Shown: in pieces, positions 22,296 through 32,516 of the stretch
Position numbering within the stretch: the first letter of the stretch is position 1
Layout of the letters: every line of letters starts with the position of its first letter
NCBI GenBank assembly: GCA_026413185.1
Contig: CM048650.1
Span: 93,205,730-93,269,729 of the forward strand
DNA: 64,000 nt
Origin: Pueraria montana var. lobata
Lineage: Eukaryota > Streptophyta > Magnoliopsida > Fabales > Fabaceae
Reading direction: 5' to 3'
The notes under the pieces: generated by a model
What the model was told of the DNA's origin: nothing
Databases searched by the model: none
What the model saw: only the letters and a program-made list of their open reading frames with translations
Program-made: the position numbers and the translations under genes

Positions 22296-22749
22296 TGTGA
22301 ACCGTAAAGCCACTTTTGTGGCATGCAAGTCAAAAAAGGAATGGTTGAAAAAATTTACCTCTACATAACTAGGCCTACAAAATTGGTTGAAGGGTAGAAA
22401 TTTTTTCATGGCATTTAATGCATGAGTTCCAATTTGTGCCTATAAATAGCAAGCCATTTTGCTCATCTTTGCATCCCACTACAATTGTAGTAATTCCATT
22501 TGAGAGAGTTAGCAACATTAGTGTTATGTGTGTTCTCCTATTATAAGAGAGAGTGTAATTGTTCTCTCTTTATAGTTAGAGAGAGGTTGTAATTTTTCTT
22601 TCACTTAGTAAAAATATTTCTCTGGTCTTGCCCGTGATTTTTTCCTTATCCATTGAGGGTTTTTCATGTTAAAATATTGTGTGTTAATTCCTATTTTTCT
22701 CATCTCTTATTTTAGTTGAGTTATTATTTTGTTACTCTGGTGCCCAACA
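22296..22749 (+). repeat. copia-1 5' LTR
   Basis: A 454-bp LTR with the TATA-like CTATAAATAGC near 22440. The PBS TGGTATCAGAGC at 22751-22762 follows and is complementary to the initiator-methionine tRNA 3' end, the common copia primer. Confidence 0.94.
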
Positions 22750-23101
22750 GTGGTATCAGAGCCAATAGGTTCTGATATTGTTCTGCTGCGATACACGTTG
22801 GTACGCTGGTATAGTGCCGGAGAAAATTCTTAGTATGCTCTGTGGTTGCGGTATAGTCTAATCTACCACATCAGAAAAGAATTATTCTTGTTACTGGATA
22901 TAGAGTGAGGTAGTGTGAAAGTGCATGTCTAGGAAAGTTCTGGCTAAGGAAAGACTTGGTATTTAAGCGTGTCCGTTGGTGACCCACCTCTCTTTCCTGG
23001 GAACTTACCTGGTGCACTGGTTCACGGTCTACAATCACTGTTCTAGTAGGCGGTACTATATACGGTGGAAGTTGTGTAAGTTAGTTCTTTAGTGTGAAAC
23101 T

Positions 23102-26100
23102 ATGGCAGCAAAATACGAGATTGAGAAGTTCATCGGGAATAGTTTCTCCCTGTGAAAATTGAGGATAAAAGCAATTTTGAGGAAGGACAATTGTCAAGAT
23201 GCAATTGAAGGCAGACCTGCAGATATCACTAATGAAAGGTGGAAAGAGATGGATGACAATGTTGTTGCCAATTTGCACTTAGCAATGGCGGATTCAATTT
23301 TGTCTAGTGTTGCGAAGAAGATTACTCTCCATAAATTGTACGAGGTCAAGTCACTTCACACTAGAATATTCTTGAAGAGGAAACTTTACACTCTTCGAAT
23401 GAGTGAGTCCACTTCGGTGAAGGACCACATCAACAATCTGAATACTCTATTCGCTTAACTTTCTGCATCAGATTTCAACGTAGAAGAAAATGAGCGGGCG
23501 GAGCTTCTACTTCAAAGGTTACCAGATTCGTATGATCAACTCATCATCAACATAACGAACAATAATGTTGTCGGTCGTCTAACCTTTGATGATGTTGCCG
23601 GAGCTATTCTTGAAGAAGAATCCAGGCGAAAGAATAAGGAAGATAGGCTGGAAAATTCCAAGCAAGCAGAGGCTTTAACGGTGACGAGAGGCAGATCAAC
23701 GGAATATGGCTCTAGTGGGAGTCAAAATCATGGTAGATCAAAGTCTCGAAGAAGGAAGAACGTCAAATGCTATAATTGTGGCATGAGATGGCACTTGAAG
23801 AAAGATTGTTGGCACAAGAAGAATGGAGGAAAGAATGCTGAAGCATCAACCTCTCAAGGTTGCGTTGCAAGTACCTCAGATAATGGAGAAATCCTGTATA
23901 GTGAAGCAGCAATTAGTTCTAAAGGCGGAAGACAACTTCATGATTGTTAGATATTGGATTCAGGTGCAACCTGGCACATGACTTCACTTCGAGATTGGTT
24001 TTGCACTTATGAGCCTATCTCAGAAGGATCCGTGTTCATGGGAAATGATCATGCCTTGGAAATTGCTGGAGTCGGTACTGTCAAATTAAAAATGTATGAT
24101 GGTACTGTTCGCACACTTCAAGGGGTACGACATGTGAAGGGCTTAAAGAAGAACTTATTGTCCGTTGGGCAATTGGATGATCTTGGGTGCAAGGTCCATA
24201 CTGAAGGTGGGATCTTAAAGGTAGTGAAAGGCAATCTTGTAGTGATGAAAACTGAGAAGATCACAGCTAATCTATACATGCTTTTGGGAGATACGTTGCA
24301 AGAAGCAGATGCATCAGTTGCAGCAACAAGTCAAGAAGAAGCAACGATGATGTGGCATCGTAGACTTGGACATATGTCAGAGCGAGGCCTGAAAGTCCTT
24401 CCGGAACATAATCTCCTGCCTGGGCTCAAAACGATCAATTAACCATTTTGTGAGCATTGTGTGATAAGTAAGCAACATAGATTGAAGTTTGCTAAAGTAA
24501 CTACTAGAAGCAAACACATACTAGACTTGGTCCATTCGGAAGTGTGGGAATCACCAGAAGTATCCCTAGGAGGAGCAAAGTATTTTGTATCATTCATTGA
24601 TGATTATTCTAGGAGATTATGGGTGTACCCAATCAAGAAGAAGTCGGATGTGTTTCCAGTATTCAAGGAATTCAAAGCACAAGTGGAGCTTGAAACTGGA
24701 AAAAGAATTCAGTGCTTGAGGACAGACAATGGAGGAGAATATGTAGATGGTGACTTTTTAGCATTCTGCAAATAAGAGGGTATTTTAAGACAATTCACAG
24801 TTCCACATACACCTCAGTAGAATGGTGTGGCAGAGCGGATGAACAGAACTCTCCTAGATAGAACAAGAGCTATGCTGAGAACAACGGGAATAGCCAAATC
24901 TTTCTGGGCAGAAGTAGTTAAAACCGCCTGTTTTGTGATAAATCGATCACCATCAACAACAATTGGTTTAAAGACGCCAATGGAGATGTGGAAAGGCAAA
25001 CCAGCTAATTATTCTTCCTTACATGTGTTTGGATGCCATGTACGTGATGTACAACTCCCAAGAAAGAACAAAGTTGGATCCAAAATCCAGGAAATGTATA
25101 TTCTTGGGTTATGCTAACAATGTTAAGGGTTATCGCTTGTGGGATCCCACTGTCAGCAAGGTTGTTGTTAGCAGAGATGTAGTTTTTGGAGAAAATGAAT
25201 TGCAAAGTGAGCAGAAAAATGACAGCACTACCAAAGACACTACTATAGTGCAGATAGAGAAGATGTCTGGAGAAGATGACTTTTCTGAAGCAGAACAAGA
25301 GCACGAAGAACAAGAGCGAAATGAGGTCAATGACGGAGGAGGTCTTCGACGATCAACACAACAAAAATCTAAACCAAGTTGGCACTCACAGTTTGTCATG
25401 GCAAGCCATGATGCATGCTGTCTTCTAACTGAAGAAGGAGAACCATCAACCATTCAAGAGGCCGTGAGTAGTTCAGATGCTTCTCAATGGATGGCAGCAA
25501 TGCATGAAGAAATGGAAGCCTTGCATAGAAACAAGACATGGGAACTTGTTAAACTTCCAAAGGGCCGAAAAGCCATCGGAAACAAATGGGTATACAAGAT
25601 CAAACGAGATGGCAATGATCAAGTGGAACGATATCATGCAAGACTGGTGGTCAAAGGATATGCTTAGAAAAAAGGTGTTTATTTCATTGAGATATTCTCA
25701 CCAGTTGTTCGATTGACAACAATTAGAGTTGTTCTGGCTATGTGTACTACATTTGATTTACATCTTGAGCAACTTGATGTAAAGATTGCTTTTCTCCATG
25801 GAGAACTTGAAGAGGAGATATATATGCTCTAACCGGAAGGCTTTAAAGAACAAGGAAAAGAAAACTTGGTTTGTAGGTTAACCAAATCTCTGTACAGTCT
25901 AAAGTAGGGCCAAGATGTTGGTACAAGAGATTTGATTCCTTCATTATTAGCCTTGGTTACAACAGACTGAGTTCAGACCATTGTACGTACTACAATAGGT
26001 TTGATGATAATGATTTCATCATTTTGCTATTGTATGTGGATGACATATTGGTGGTAGGCCCCAACAAAGATCAAATCCAAGAATTGAAGGCAGAATTGGC

Positions 26101-26326
26101 TAGGGAGTTTGATATGAAGGACTTGGGGCCCGTAAACAAGATTTTAGGGATGCAAATTCACCGAGACAGAAAAGATAGGAAGCTTTGGCTTTCTCAGAAG
26201 AATTACTTACAGAAGGTCTTGCGGCGCTTCAACATGCAAGATTGTAAGCCAATTTCTACCCCATTTCCTGTCAATTATAAGTTATCCTCAAGTATGAGTC
26301 CCAGCAATAAAGCAGAGAGGATGTAA
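23102..26326 (+). pseudogene. copia-1 gag-pol, N-terminal part
   Basis: It begins ATG at 23102. In order it has gag, a CCHC zinc knuckle (CYNCGMRWHLKKDC near 23770), aspartic protease (ILDSGATWHMTS, 23951 on), the integrase zinc region (WHRRLGHMSERGL, CEHCV), the integrase core (LRTDNGGEY, NGVAERMNRTLLDR) and reverse transcriptase (YVDDILVVG near 26036). Stops interrupt the main frame at 23153, 23456, 23948, 24440, 24773 and 24818. A frameshift near 25070-25115 moves the next block to another frame until 25667. More damage follows before the original frame returns near 26024, and a TAA lies at 26324. It resembles Tnt1/Tork-type copia polyproteins. Confidence 0.9.
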
Positions 26327-26443
26327 ATGTCTCGAGTACCGTATGCATCAGCGGTGGGAAGCCTTATGTACGCCATGATTTGTACAAGACTAGACATTGC
26401 ACAAGCAGTGGGAGCGGTTAGTAGGTTCATGGCAGAAAAAACT

Positions 26444-27719
26444 TGATGCGTAAAATGCGTTCGCAAAGGGCAAGCGTAACCTACGCAGTAGTAACAGTGG
26501 ACTCTAGGAGTCCGGATATTGAACCCAAAGGACCAGTCGCGTTCCCAAATAATCAATTTCACAAATAACTAAGCAATCCATAATTTAAAATCAAATTGAG
26601 AGGAATGGTGGTCAATTATTCTTTTCAAAAGAAAGATAATCGGAGCAGAAAGATTAATGTGAGAACAATTATGATAAAGAAGCTTAGGATTGTGATTTCA
26701 CATGTACCCCTTTTTCCCCCAATTCTAATCTCAATAAAATCCCTAAATGCGTTACTTGCCAGCGACCTCTTAAATTTGTTAATTAACAATTGATCATAGT
26801 TAATAACATTATTTCCCCTAATTTAATTCCCAATTAATCATAGGTGAATTAATTTAGAGCAAATGATAAGTCTCACAGAGGTTGATTAACAGGTTAATCT
26901 ACTGAAAATTCATACAATAGGTTTGATCATGCAAATTGTACGAATCCAATCACTTCACAGTTCAGTTAATTGCAAGCAATTGATCATAGACAAGAGATTA
27001 ACTTATGTTTAGACTGATCGGTCCTAAAAAGCAATAAAAGTAGTGAAGAGATACAAATAACTGAATAACATCGAGGTTTTATTAAAATCAGAATCGGGTT
27101 ACAAAGGTACAGTTACATCACAATCCGAGGCTAAGATAAACAAGTCACTCATGTTCATGATTAAGCCAGAAAACTCAAAAGAAGACATAAAGATTACAAA
27201 AGGGAAGAAACTTTACAGTGGTGATCCCCAGTGGTGCTCTCTACGTCCTCTCGCAGCTCAGAGTCTCTCACAAGACCTCTTTCTCACTCAGAACCCTCCA
27301 TTTTCAAAATAGAACAAAAGATAAGGATAAAAGGGTTTCTCAGCTCCTATTTATAATAATTCAAAATTCAAATGGGCTGACAACGCAACTTACCACAGCC
27401 CTGGTAAAATGACCACGGCCGTGGTCCTTGCTTGGTACTCAAGGTCCAATTCTACTATGCAACCAGCATGGCCATAGTAAATTTACCATGCCATGCTCCT
27501 TGCGTTACTTCAATTCTGGCCTTTTTTTCTTGGTCCTCCAGATAGTGGCATTTTTGCTCCAAAAAGTGCAATTTTCAACTATTTTCCTCATGAAGCCTCT
27601 TGAGTACCTGTCTTGCATTAACTAAACTAAACAGTGAGTTTTGCCAATAAAATATATTCAAAATGTATGAAAATGACATCTAAACTCACATCAAAATACA
27701 ATGAAAATCTGGTTTATCA
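26444..27719 (-). repeat. Solo gypsy-2 LTR nested in copia-1
   Basis: A 1276-bp sequence (TGATGCG... to ...TTTATCA) is highly similar to 35460-36746. Copia-1 coding sequence stops at its left edge and resumes at its right (NPGKEHWNAVKRTLRY). A clean 5-bp duplication is not visible (AAACT left, CAAAT right). The palindromic CCACGGCCGTGG words of the family are partly decayed here (about 27400-27490), and one word-unit is shorter than in the other copy. Element sense is minus, judged from the polypurine tract beside the other copy. Confidence 0.88.
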
Positions 27720-28285
27720 CAAATCCTGGTAAAGAGCACTGGAATGCTGTTAAGAGGACCCTTAGATACATCAAAGGATCCTCGGATGTTGCATTATGTT
27801 TTGAAGGATCGAAATTTATTGTCAGGGGCTATGTTGATTCATATTTTGCAGGTGATCTTGATAAAAGAAAGTCTACTACTGGCTATGTGTTTACACTTGC
27901 AGGAGGGGCGGTAAGCTGGTTATCCAAATTACAAACTGTTGTAGCTTTGTTTACTATAGAAGCTGAGTATATGGCAGCTACCCAAGCATGCAAGGAAGCT
28001 ATTTGGATTCAAAGGCTATTGGAGGAACTTGGGCACAAGCAGCAGAAGATTACTATGTATTGTGATAGTCAGAGTGCCTTGCACATTGCAAGGAACCCAA
28101 CCTTTCATTCCAGGACAAAGCACATAGGTGTTCAATATCACTTTGTCAGAGAAGTAGTAGAGGAAGGAAGCGTGGACATGCAGAAGATTCACACCAAAGA
28201 TAACCTAGCAGATGTTATGACAAAGCCGATCAATACAAACAAGTTTGTATGGTGTCGATCCTTATTTGGCCTATCAGAAATGTAA
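27720..28285 (+). pseudogene. copia-1 RNase H, C-terminal part
   Basis: It continues the copia-1 frame after the solo LTR: GYVDSYFAGDLDKRKSTTG, then IEAEYMAATQACKEAIW, YCDSQSALHIARNP, and the end GLSEM at TAA 28283-28285. The RNase H acidic residues are visible. The block is open but detached from its upstream parts. Confidence 0.88.
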
Positions 28286-28340
28286 GCAGCAAGGAAATGG
28301 CAAGATAGAGAGATATTTGAAAACTCACAAAAATAGCTTC

Positions 28341-28351
28341 AAGTGGGAGAT
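28341..28351 (+). other. copia-1 polypurine tract
   Basis: AAGTGGGAGAT lies immediately before the 3' LTR start at 28352, the normal plus-strand primer position. Confidence 0.75.
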
Positions 28352-28807
28352 TGTGAACCGTAAAGCCACTTTTGTGGCATGCAAGTCAAAAAAGGAATGG
28401 TTGAAAAAATTTACCTCTACATAACTAGGCCTACAAAATTGGTTGAAAGGTAGAAATTTTTTCATGGCATTTAATGCATGAGTTCCAATTTGTGCCTATA
28501 AATAGCAAGTCATTTTGCTCATCTTTGCATCCCACTACAATTGTAGTCATTCCATTTGAGAGGGTTAGCAACATTAGTGTTGTGTTTGTTCTCCTATTAA
28601 AAGAGAGAGTGTAATTGTTCTCTCTTTATAGTTAGAGAGAGGTTGTAAATTTTCTTCCACTTAGTAAAAATATTTCTCTGGTCTTGCCCGTGGTTTTTTC
28701 CTTATCCGTTGAGGGTTTTTCACGTTAAAATATTGTGTGTCAATTCCTATTTTTCTCATCTCTTATTTTAGTTATGAGTTATTATTTTGTTACTCTGGTA
28801 CCCAACA
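28352..28807 (+). repeat. copia-1 3' LTR
   Basis: A 456-bp partner of the 5' LTR, followed directly by the target duplication AATGC and the second half of SABATH exon 2. Confidence 0.94.
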
Positions 28808-29360
28808 AATGCAACCCCTGGGTCCTTCTATGGGAGGCTCTTTCCTAGTAATTCCATAAACCTTTTTCATTCCTCCAATAGTCTACACTGGCTCTCTTAG
28901 GTCAAATAATCTAATTAACTATTTTTTGTTTTCCTCTAATTTGATTGAGATGTTTTTATAATTACTATTTAACATGTTAAAAATGAAAATAGTAAACAAA
29001 TCAATTAAACACCCACCAAATGTTTGAGTTTATTTATTATATTTGGTTGTAGGATCCATTATCGGGGTCTAGGGAGGCAGCATCACCTAACAAGGGCCAT
29101 TGTCACATAGTTAGCACAAGTCCTCCTGAGGTATACAAAGCTTACCTTAAGCAGTTTCAACAAGATTTTAAATTGTTTCTCAAATCACATTCGGAGGAAC
29201 TTGTTCCTCGGGGAGCAATGGTCTTATTTTGTCTCGGCAGAAACGAAACTCCCAGAAGAAACGCTTTTGAAGTAATTAGCCTAATACTCAATGACATGCT
29301 CTTGGAGGTAAATAACATTTTTTTTATTACCAATAGGTCCTCTTGAAATTAATTATGTCT

Positions 29361-30677
29361 ATAAACATTTAATACTATTCACAGATAACAAATTTAGTCT
29401 AAAATATCCTCATTTAATATCTATGATAGAAGTAGTTGTGCAAATCTAGATTATGTTAAATAGGGTATATGTGGAAGAAAAATAATAATGAGACTTGAAA
29501 TCTGTTAAGTCATAAGACGAATCAGGACCCTCAATTATTTTGATTATATGCAAAACAAATATTAAGTAAAAAGATTGCGTCTTACAAATGCCAACAGACG
29601 AAAACGTTGTATCTGCGTCTGTAAGATACAGATGATACGCAGACAGACGCTACAGTCTGAAGAAGCATTTAAAGGCATAGTAAATGCACTATCGTTGTGT
29701 TATCTGTTTTTGTAGAGAATGTTCATAAAACATCCTCCTAGGATCTTTCGAAGTGCATAAGAAGGGAATAGAAAGAAGAGTCAAAGTTTCTGAAGCTTCC
29801 CACACCTCAAAAGACGCGCTACAGTCAACAATCAGTACTTGTCTGAACAAGCGATGTGACCAATGCAGCAGAAGGATTTGGAGTATATCTCAAGAAAGAT
29901 AAGCAGAGTGCTTTATCAGCTCAGAATGACTAGTTCGTGACAAGCATTTAATGCTCGCATTAAATGCCCTCAACCACCCTCCTTCAGACGATGGTTAGAC
30001 GCAAGAAAGAAGACCGTTTAGAGACAACGGTTACTTCCTCAGCAAGTGTATATATAGAAGAAGATTTGAAATGCTTAAGAAAAAGAAAAAAGTTCATATT
30101 CAAGCTCTCTTTAAAATCTTCATTCTTTTAAGCTCTCAAACCACTTTGTGTATCCTGAGAGAAAAAGACTTAGCTCTTAATCTTGTATATCCGTCTGTAA
30201 GACGATAACTCTAAAAGTCTACGCGCCCTTTGTAAAAACAAATCCAGTGATTTGTTTTAGAGTCAGAAGTGGCTTGGTAGTAAAGAATACTTGGGTTTTT
30301 AGCTTGGAGAGGCTAAGTGTGAAATACTACTTGGGTGAGCCAGAAGTGGCAGTGAAAAATACTTGTAACTTGTGATAAGTTATTGGAACTTGGTGGTTTG
30401 CCAAGAACTGGATGTAGTCTCAGGGTGAGACGAACCAGTATAAACTCCTGTGTTGTCTTTCGTTGTCTTATATCTCTGATAACTGCTTTGAACTGACTTT
30501 GAGTTGTGATTAAAACCTGTTTCTGTTAAAAGGCTTTCATCTGTTAAGATATCATCTAACAAAACATTTTTTCTCAACTTCTATATCGCATCAGACGCTT
30601 CTTTCAGTTTACAAAAAGTTTGCAAAACTTTTGTAAATCACAATTCAACCCCCCTTCTTGTGATTTTTGCCTTTACA
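29361..30677 (+). repeat. 5' LTR of the SIRE-like element (left edge approximate)
   Basis: It ends TTTACA at 30677. It has TATATATAG near 30049-30057 in a position suiting an LTR promoter. It contains six of the CAGACG/CGTCTG words. The left boundary is estimated only from loss of similarity to other SABATH introns. Confidence 0.6.
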
Positions 30678-30680
30678 GTT

Positions 30681-30692
30681 TGGTATCAGAGC
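30681..30692 (+). other. SIRE-like primer-binding site
   Basis: TGGTATCAGAGC lies three bases after the LTR end and is complementary to the initiator-methionine tRNA. Confidence 0.9.
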
Positions 30693-30742
30693 TCAGCCTC
30701 TAAGGGTTGAGCACCTGACCGTGTCTAGAGGAAAAGATCCAG

Positions 30743-32516
30743 ATGGCCAGTCACGACAATCAGTTCATTCCTGAGGGAGCTTCTCTAACAAGGCTTCCAG
30801 CCTTCCATGGAGATGACTATCCCTACTAGAAAGACCGCATGAAAATGTACATCAAGTCCAATCAATATCAATTATGGAACATCATCATAAATGGAGATAT
30901 TCCCATCACAAGGCCTGAAGACCAATGGACCCAAGATGACTACAACATTCTTCAACTCAACAACAAGGCCAGATATACTCTGACCTGCGCCTTAACCCGA
31001 AATGAGTATAAGAAGATACGCAGGCTGAAATCAGCCAAGGAGATATGGGATTCTCTCTGCACCAACTATGAGGGAACAGAAGATGTCCAACTTAGGAAAG
31101 CTACCACTCTGACCAGACACTATGAGAGCTTCTCCATGAAAGAGGGAGAAAGTGTCGACGACATGTTTAGAAGACTTCAGGTCCTTCTCTCAGACCTGGA
31201 ATCTCTTGGGCACACATACACTAAAGCTCAGATTAATTTGAAAGTACTCGATAGTATGCCCAAGGTGTGGGAACCAAAGACCACAGCTATCCAAGAAGCA
31301 AGGAATATGAGAACCTTGTCTTGGGATGAGCTGTTAGGAGTCCTTAGGGTACATGAAGTACATTTGCAAAATCGTGATCAACTACCTGCAAACAAAACTA
31401 ATAATTCCACTACGCTTAAAGTTGGTGAAACCAGCAACATCAAAGAAGAAAAGAAAATAGCCCCCCAAGGCCCTGAAGGTTCAAATAGAAGAATCAGACG
31501 AAAGCTCTGTCGAATCTACAGACGATGAAGTCGCTCTCATGGCAAGAAAATTCAAACAGATGCTAAAAAAGAAAAACAAGTTCAGACAGTCCTCCAGAAA
31601 GAAAGATTCCATATTCAAGAATAAAGACAAGGAGGACAGTCAAGAAATCATCTGCTTCGAGTGCAGAAAGCCTGGACACATAAAATCCAAATGTCCAAGG
31701 CTAAAGAAAAAGAAGTCCTACGGCAGTAAGAAAAAGAAGAAAAATCTGATGGCCACATGGGACGACTCAGACAGTGAGCAAAGTAGCAGCTCAAAGGATG
31801 AACAAGAAAATGTATGTCTAATGGCAGAAACAGAAGAAAAAGTCGAGGTAAAAACTTGTTCTGACTCTGAAAGCTTATCTGGTTCTTCATCAGACGACGA
31901 AGAAGAGATGTCTTATGACGTTTTACTTCAGAACTGTCATATGATCTCTCAGCAATGTAAAAAATTTAAACAAAAACTCAAACAATCTGTTTGTGAAATA
32001 GAATTGCTAAAGAAATCAAATGCAGAACTAGAAGAAAAAGTCAAGACTCTGAAAAAGAGCCTAAGTCAAACCAGCACCCCCAGTCAAACAGACGATTCAT
32101 CCATAGTTGAAAAACTAAGGGAAGAAGTAGCCTGTTGAACTGAGGACTTTGGGAAATTTTTGGAGAGTTATAACTCTCTCACTATGCTTTTAAAATATCA
32201 TCAGCATCCCCATGATAAATCTGGTTTAGGCTTAAATAAAAATGCATCTGCTTCTACTCAGTCTGACCCAGACAAATGTAACTTCTGTGGAAAACCTGGA
32301 CATTCCAAATTCAGATGTATACATAAGAAGAAGCAGATGTCTAAGAGTACTAATGGTGCTGGACCCAAAAAGATTTGGGTACCAAAGTCTCAGATTATCC
32401 CTATTTCAGATATCCTTGGTAGGAAAAGGCAAGGGTTTGAGCTGGTACCTGGACAGTGGTTGCTCACGACACATGACGGGAGAAAGGTCTATGTTCCTAG
32501 ACCTAAAGCCAGTTGA
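30743..32516 (+). pseudogene. SIRE-like gag
   Basis: It starts at ATG 30743. A TAG at about 30827-30829 breaks the N-terminus. The gag domain (YNILQLNNKARYTLTCAL, LKSAKEIWDSLCTNYEGTE, VDDMFRRLQVLLSDLESL) continues to about 31460. A frameshift in a C-run near 31460-31466 moves the rest to a second frame. There follow a zinc knuckle CFECRKPGHIKSKC (about 31653), an acidic serine-rich and coiled-coil stretch (KKSNAELEEKVKTLKKSL), a TGA at about 32136, and a second knuckle CNFCGKPGHSKFRC (about 32277). Two CCHC knuckles and a large gag are typical of Sireviruses. Confidence 0.85.

Larger units (their letters stand above)
22296..28807 (+). mobile_element. Ty1-copia retrotransposon copia-1
   Basis: LTRs at 22296-22749 and 28352-28807 start TGTGAACC and end CCCAACA, and are flanked by the 5-bp duplication AATGC (22291-22295, 28808-28812). 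A PBS, a polypurine tract and a gag-pol in one main frame are present. The two LTRs differ at about 14 sites by hand count (near 3%). A 1276-bp solo LTR of gypsy-2 interrupts the coding region between reverse transcriptase and RNase H. Many stops make it non-autonomous. Confidence 0.95.
21778..29307 (+). pseudogene. SABATH methyltransferase copy C (exons 1-3, interrupted)
   Basis: Exon 1 is 21778-21855 (LSLHMNGGKGERSYANNSSL), the substrate/SAM-pocket N-terminus. Exon 2 starts at 21980 with the SAM-binding motif VADLGCSVGPN and NDLFGNDFN. One base is missing after about 22225 relative to copy D, which shifts the frame. Copia-1 (22296-28807, duplicated AATGC) splits exon 2. It resumes at 28813 and ends 28900 with TAG where copy D has the glutamine codon before the donor. 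Exon 3 is 29053-29307, 85 codons and open (SPPEVYKAYLKQFQQDF, LVPRGAMVL, to NDMLLE). No exon 4 follows, because the SIRE-like element begins in intron 3. The frameshift, insertion, nonsense codon and missing exon make this a clear pseudogene. Confidence 0.92.

Noticed and set aside
26439..27724. AAACT/CAAAT as the target duplication of the solo gypsy-2 LTR
   Set aside because: Only three of five positions agree, so I left the duplication unresolved.
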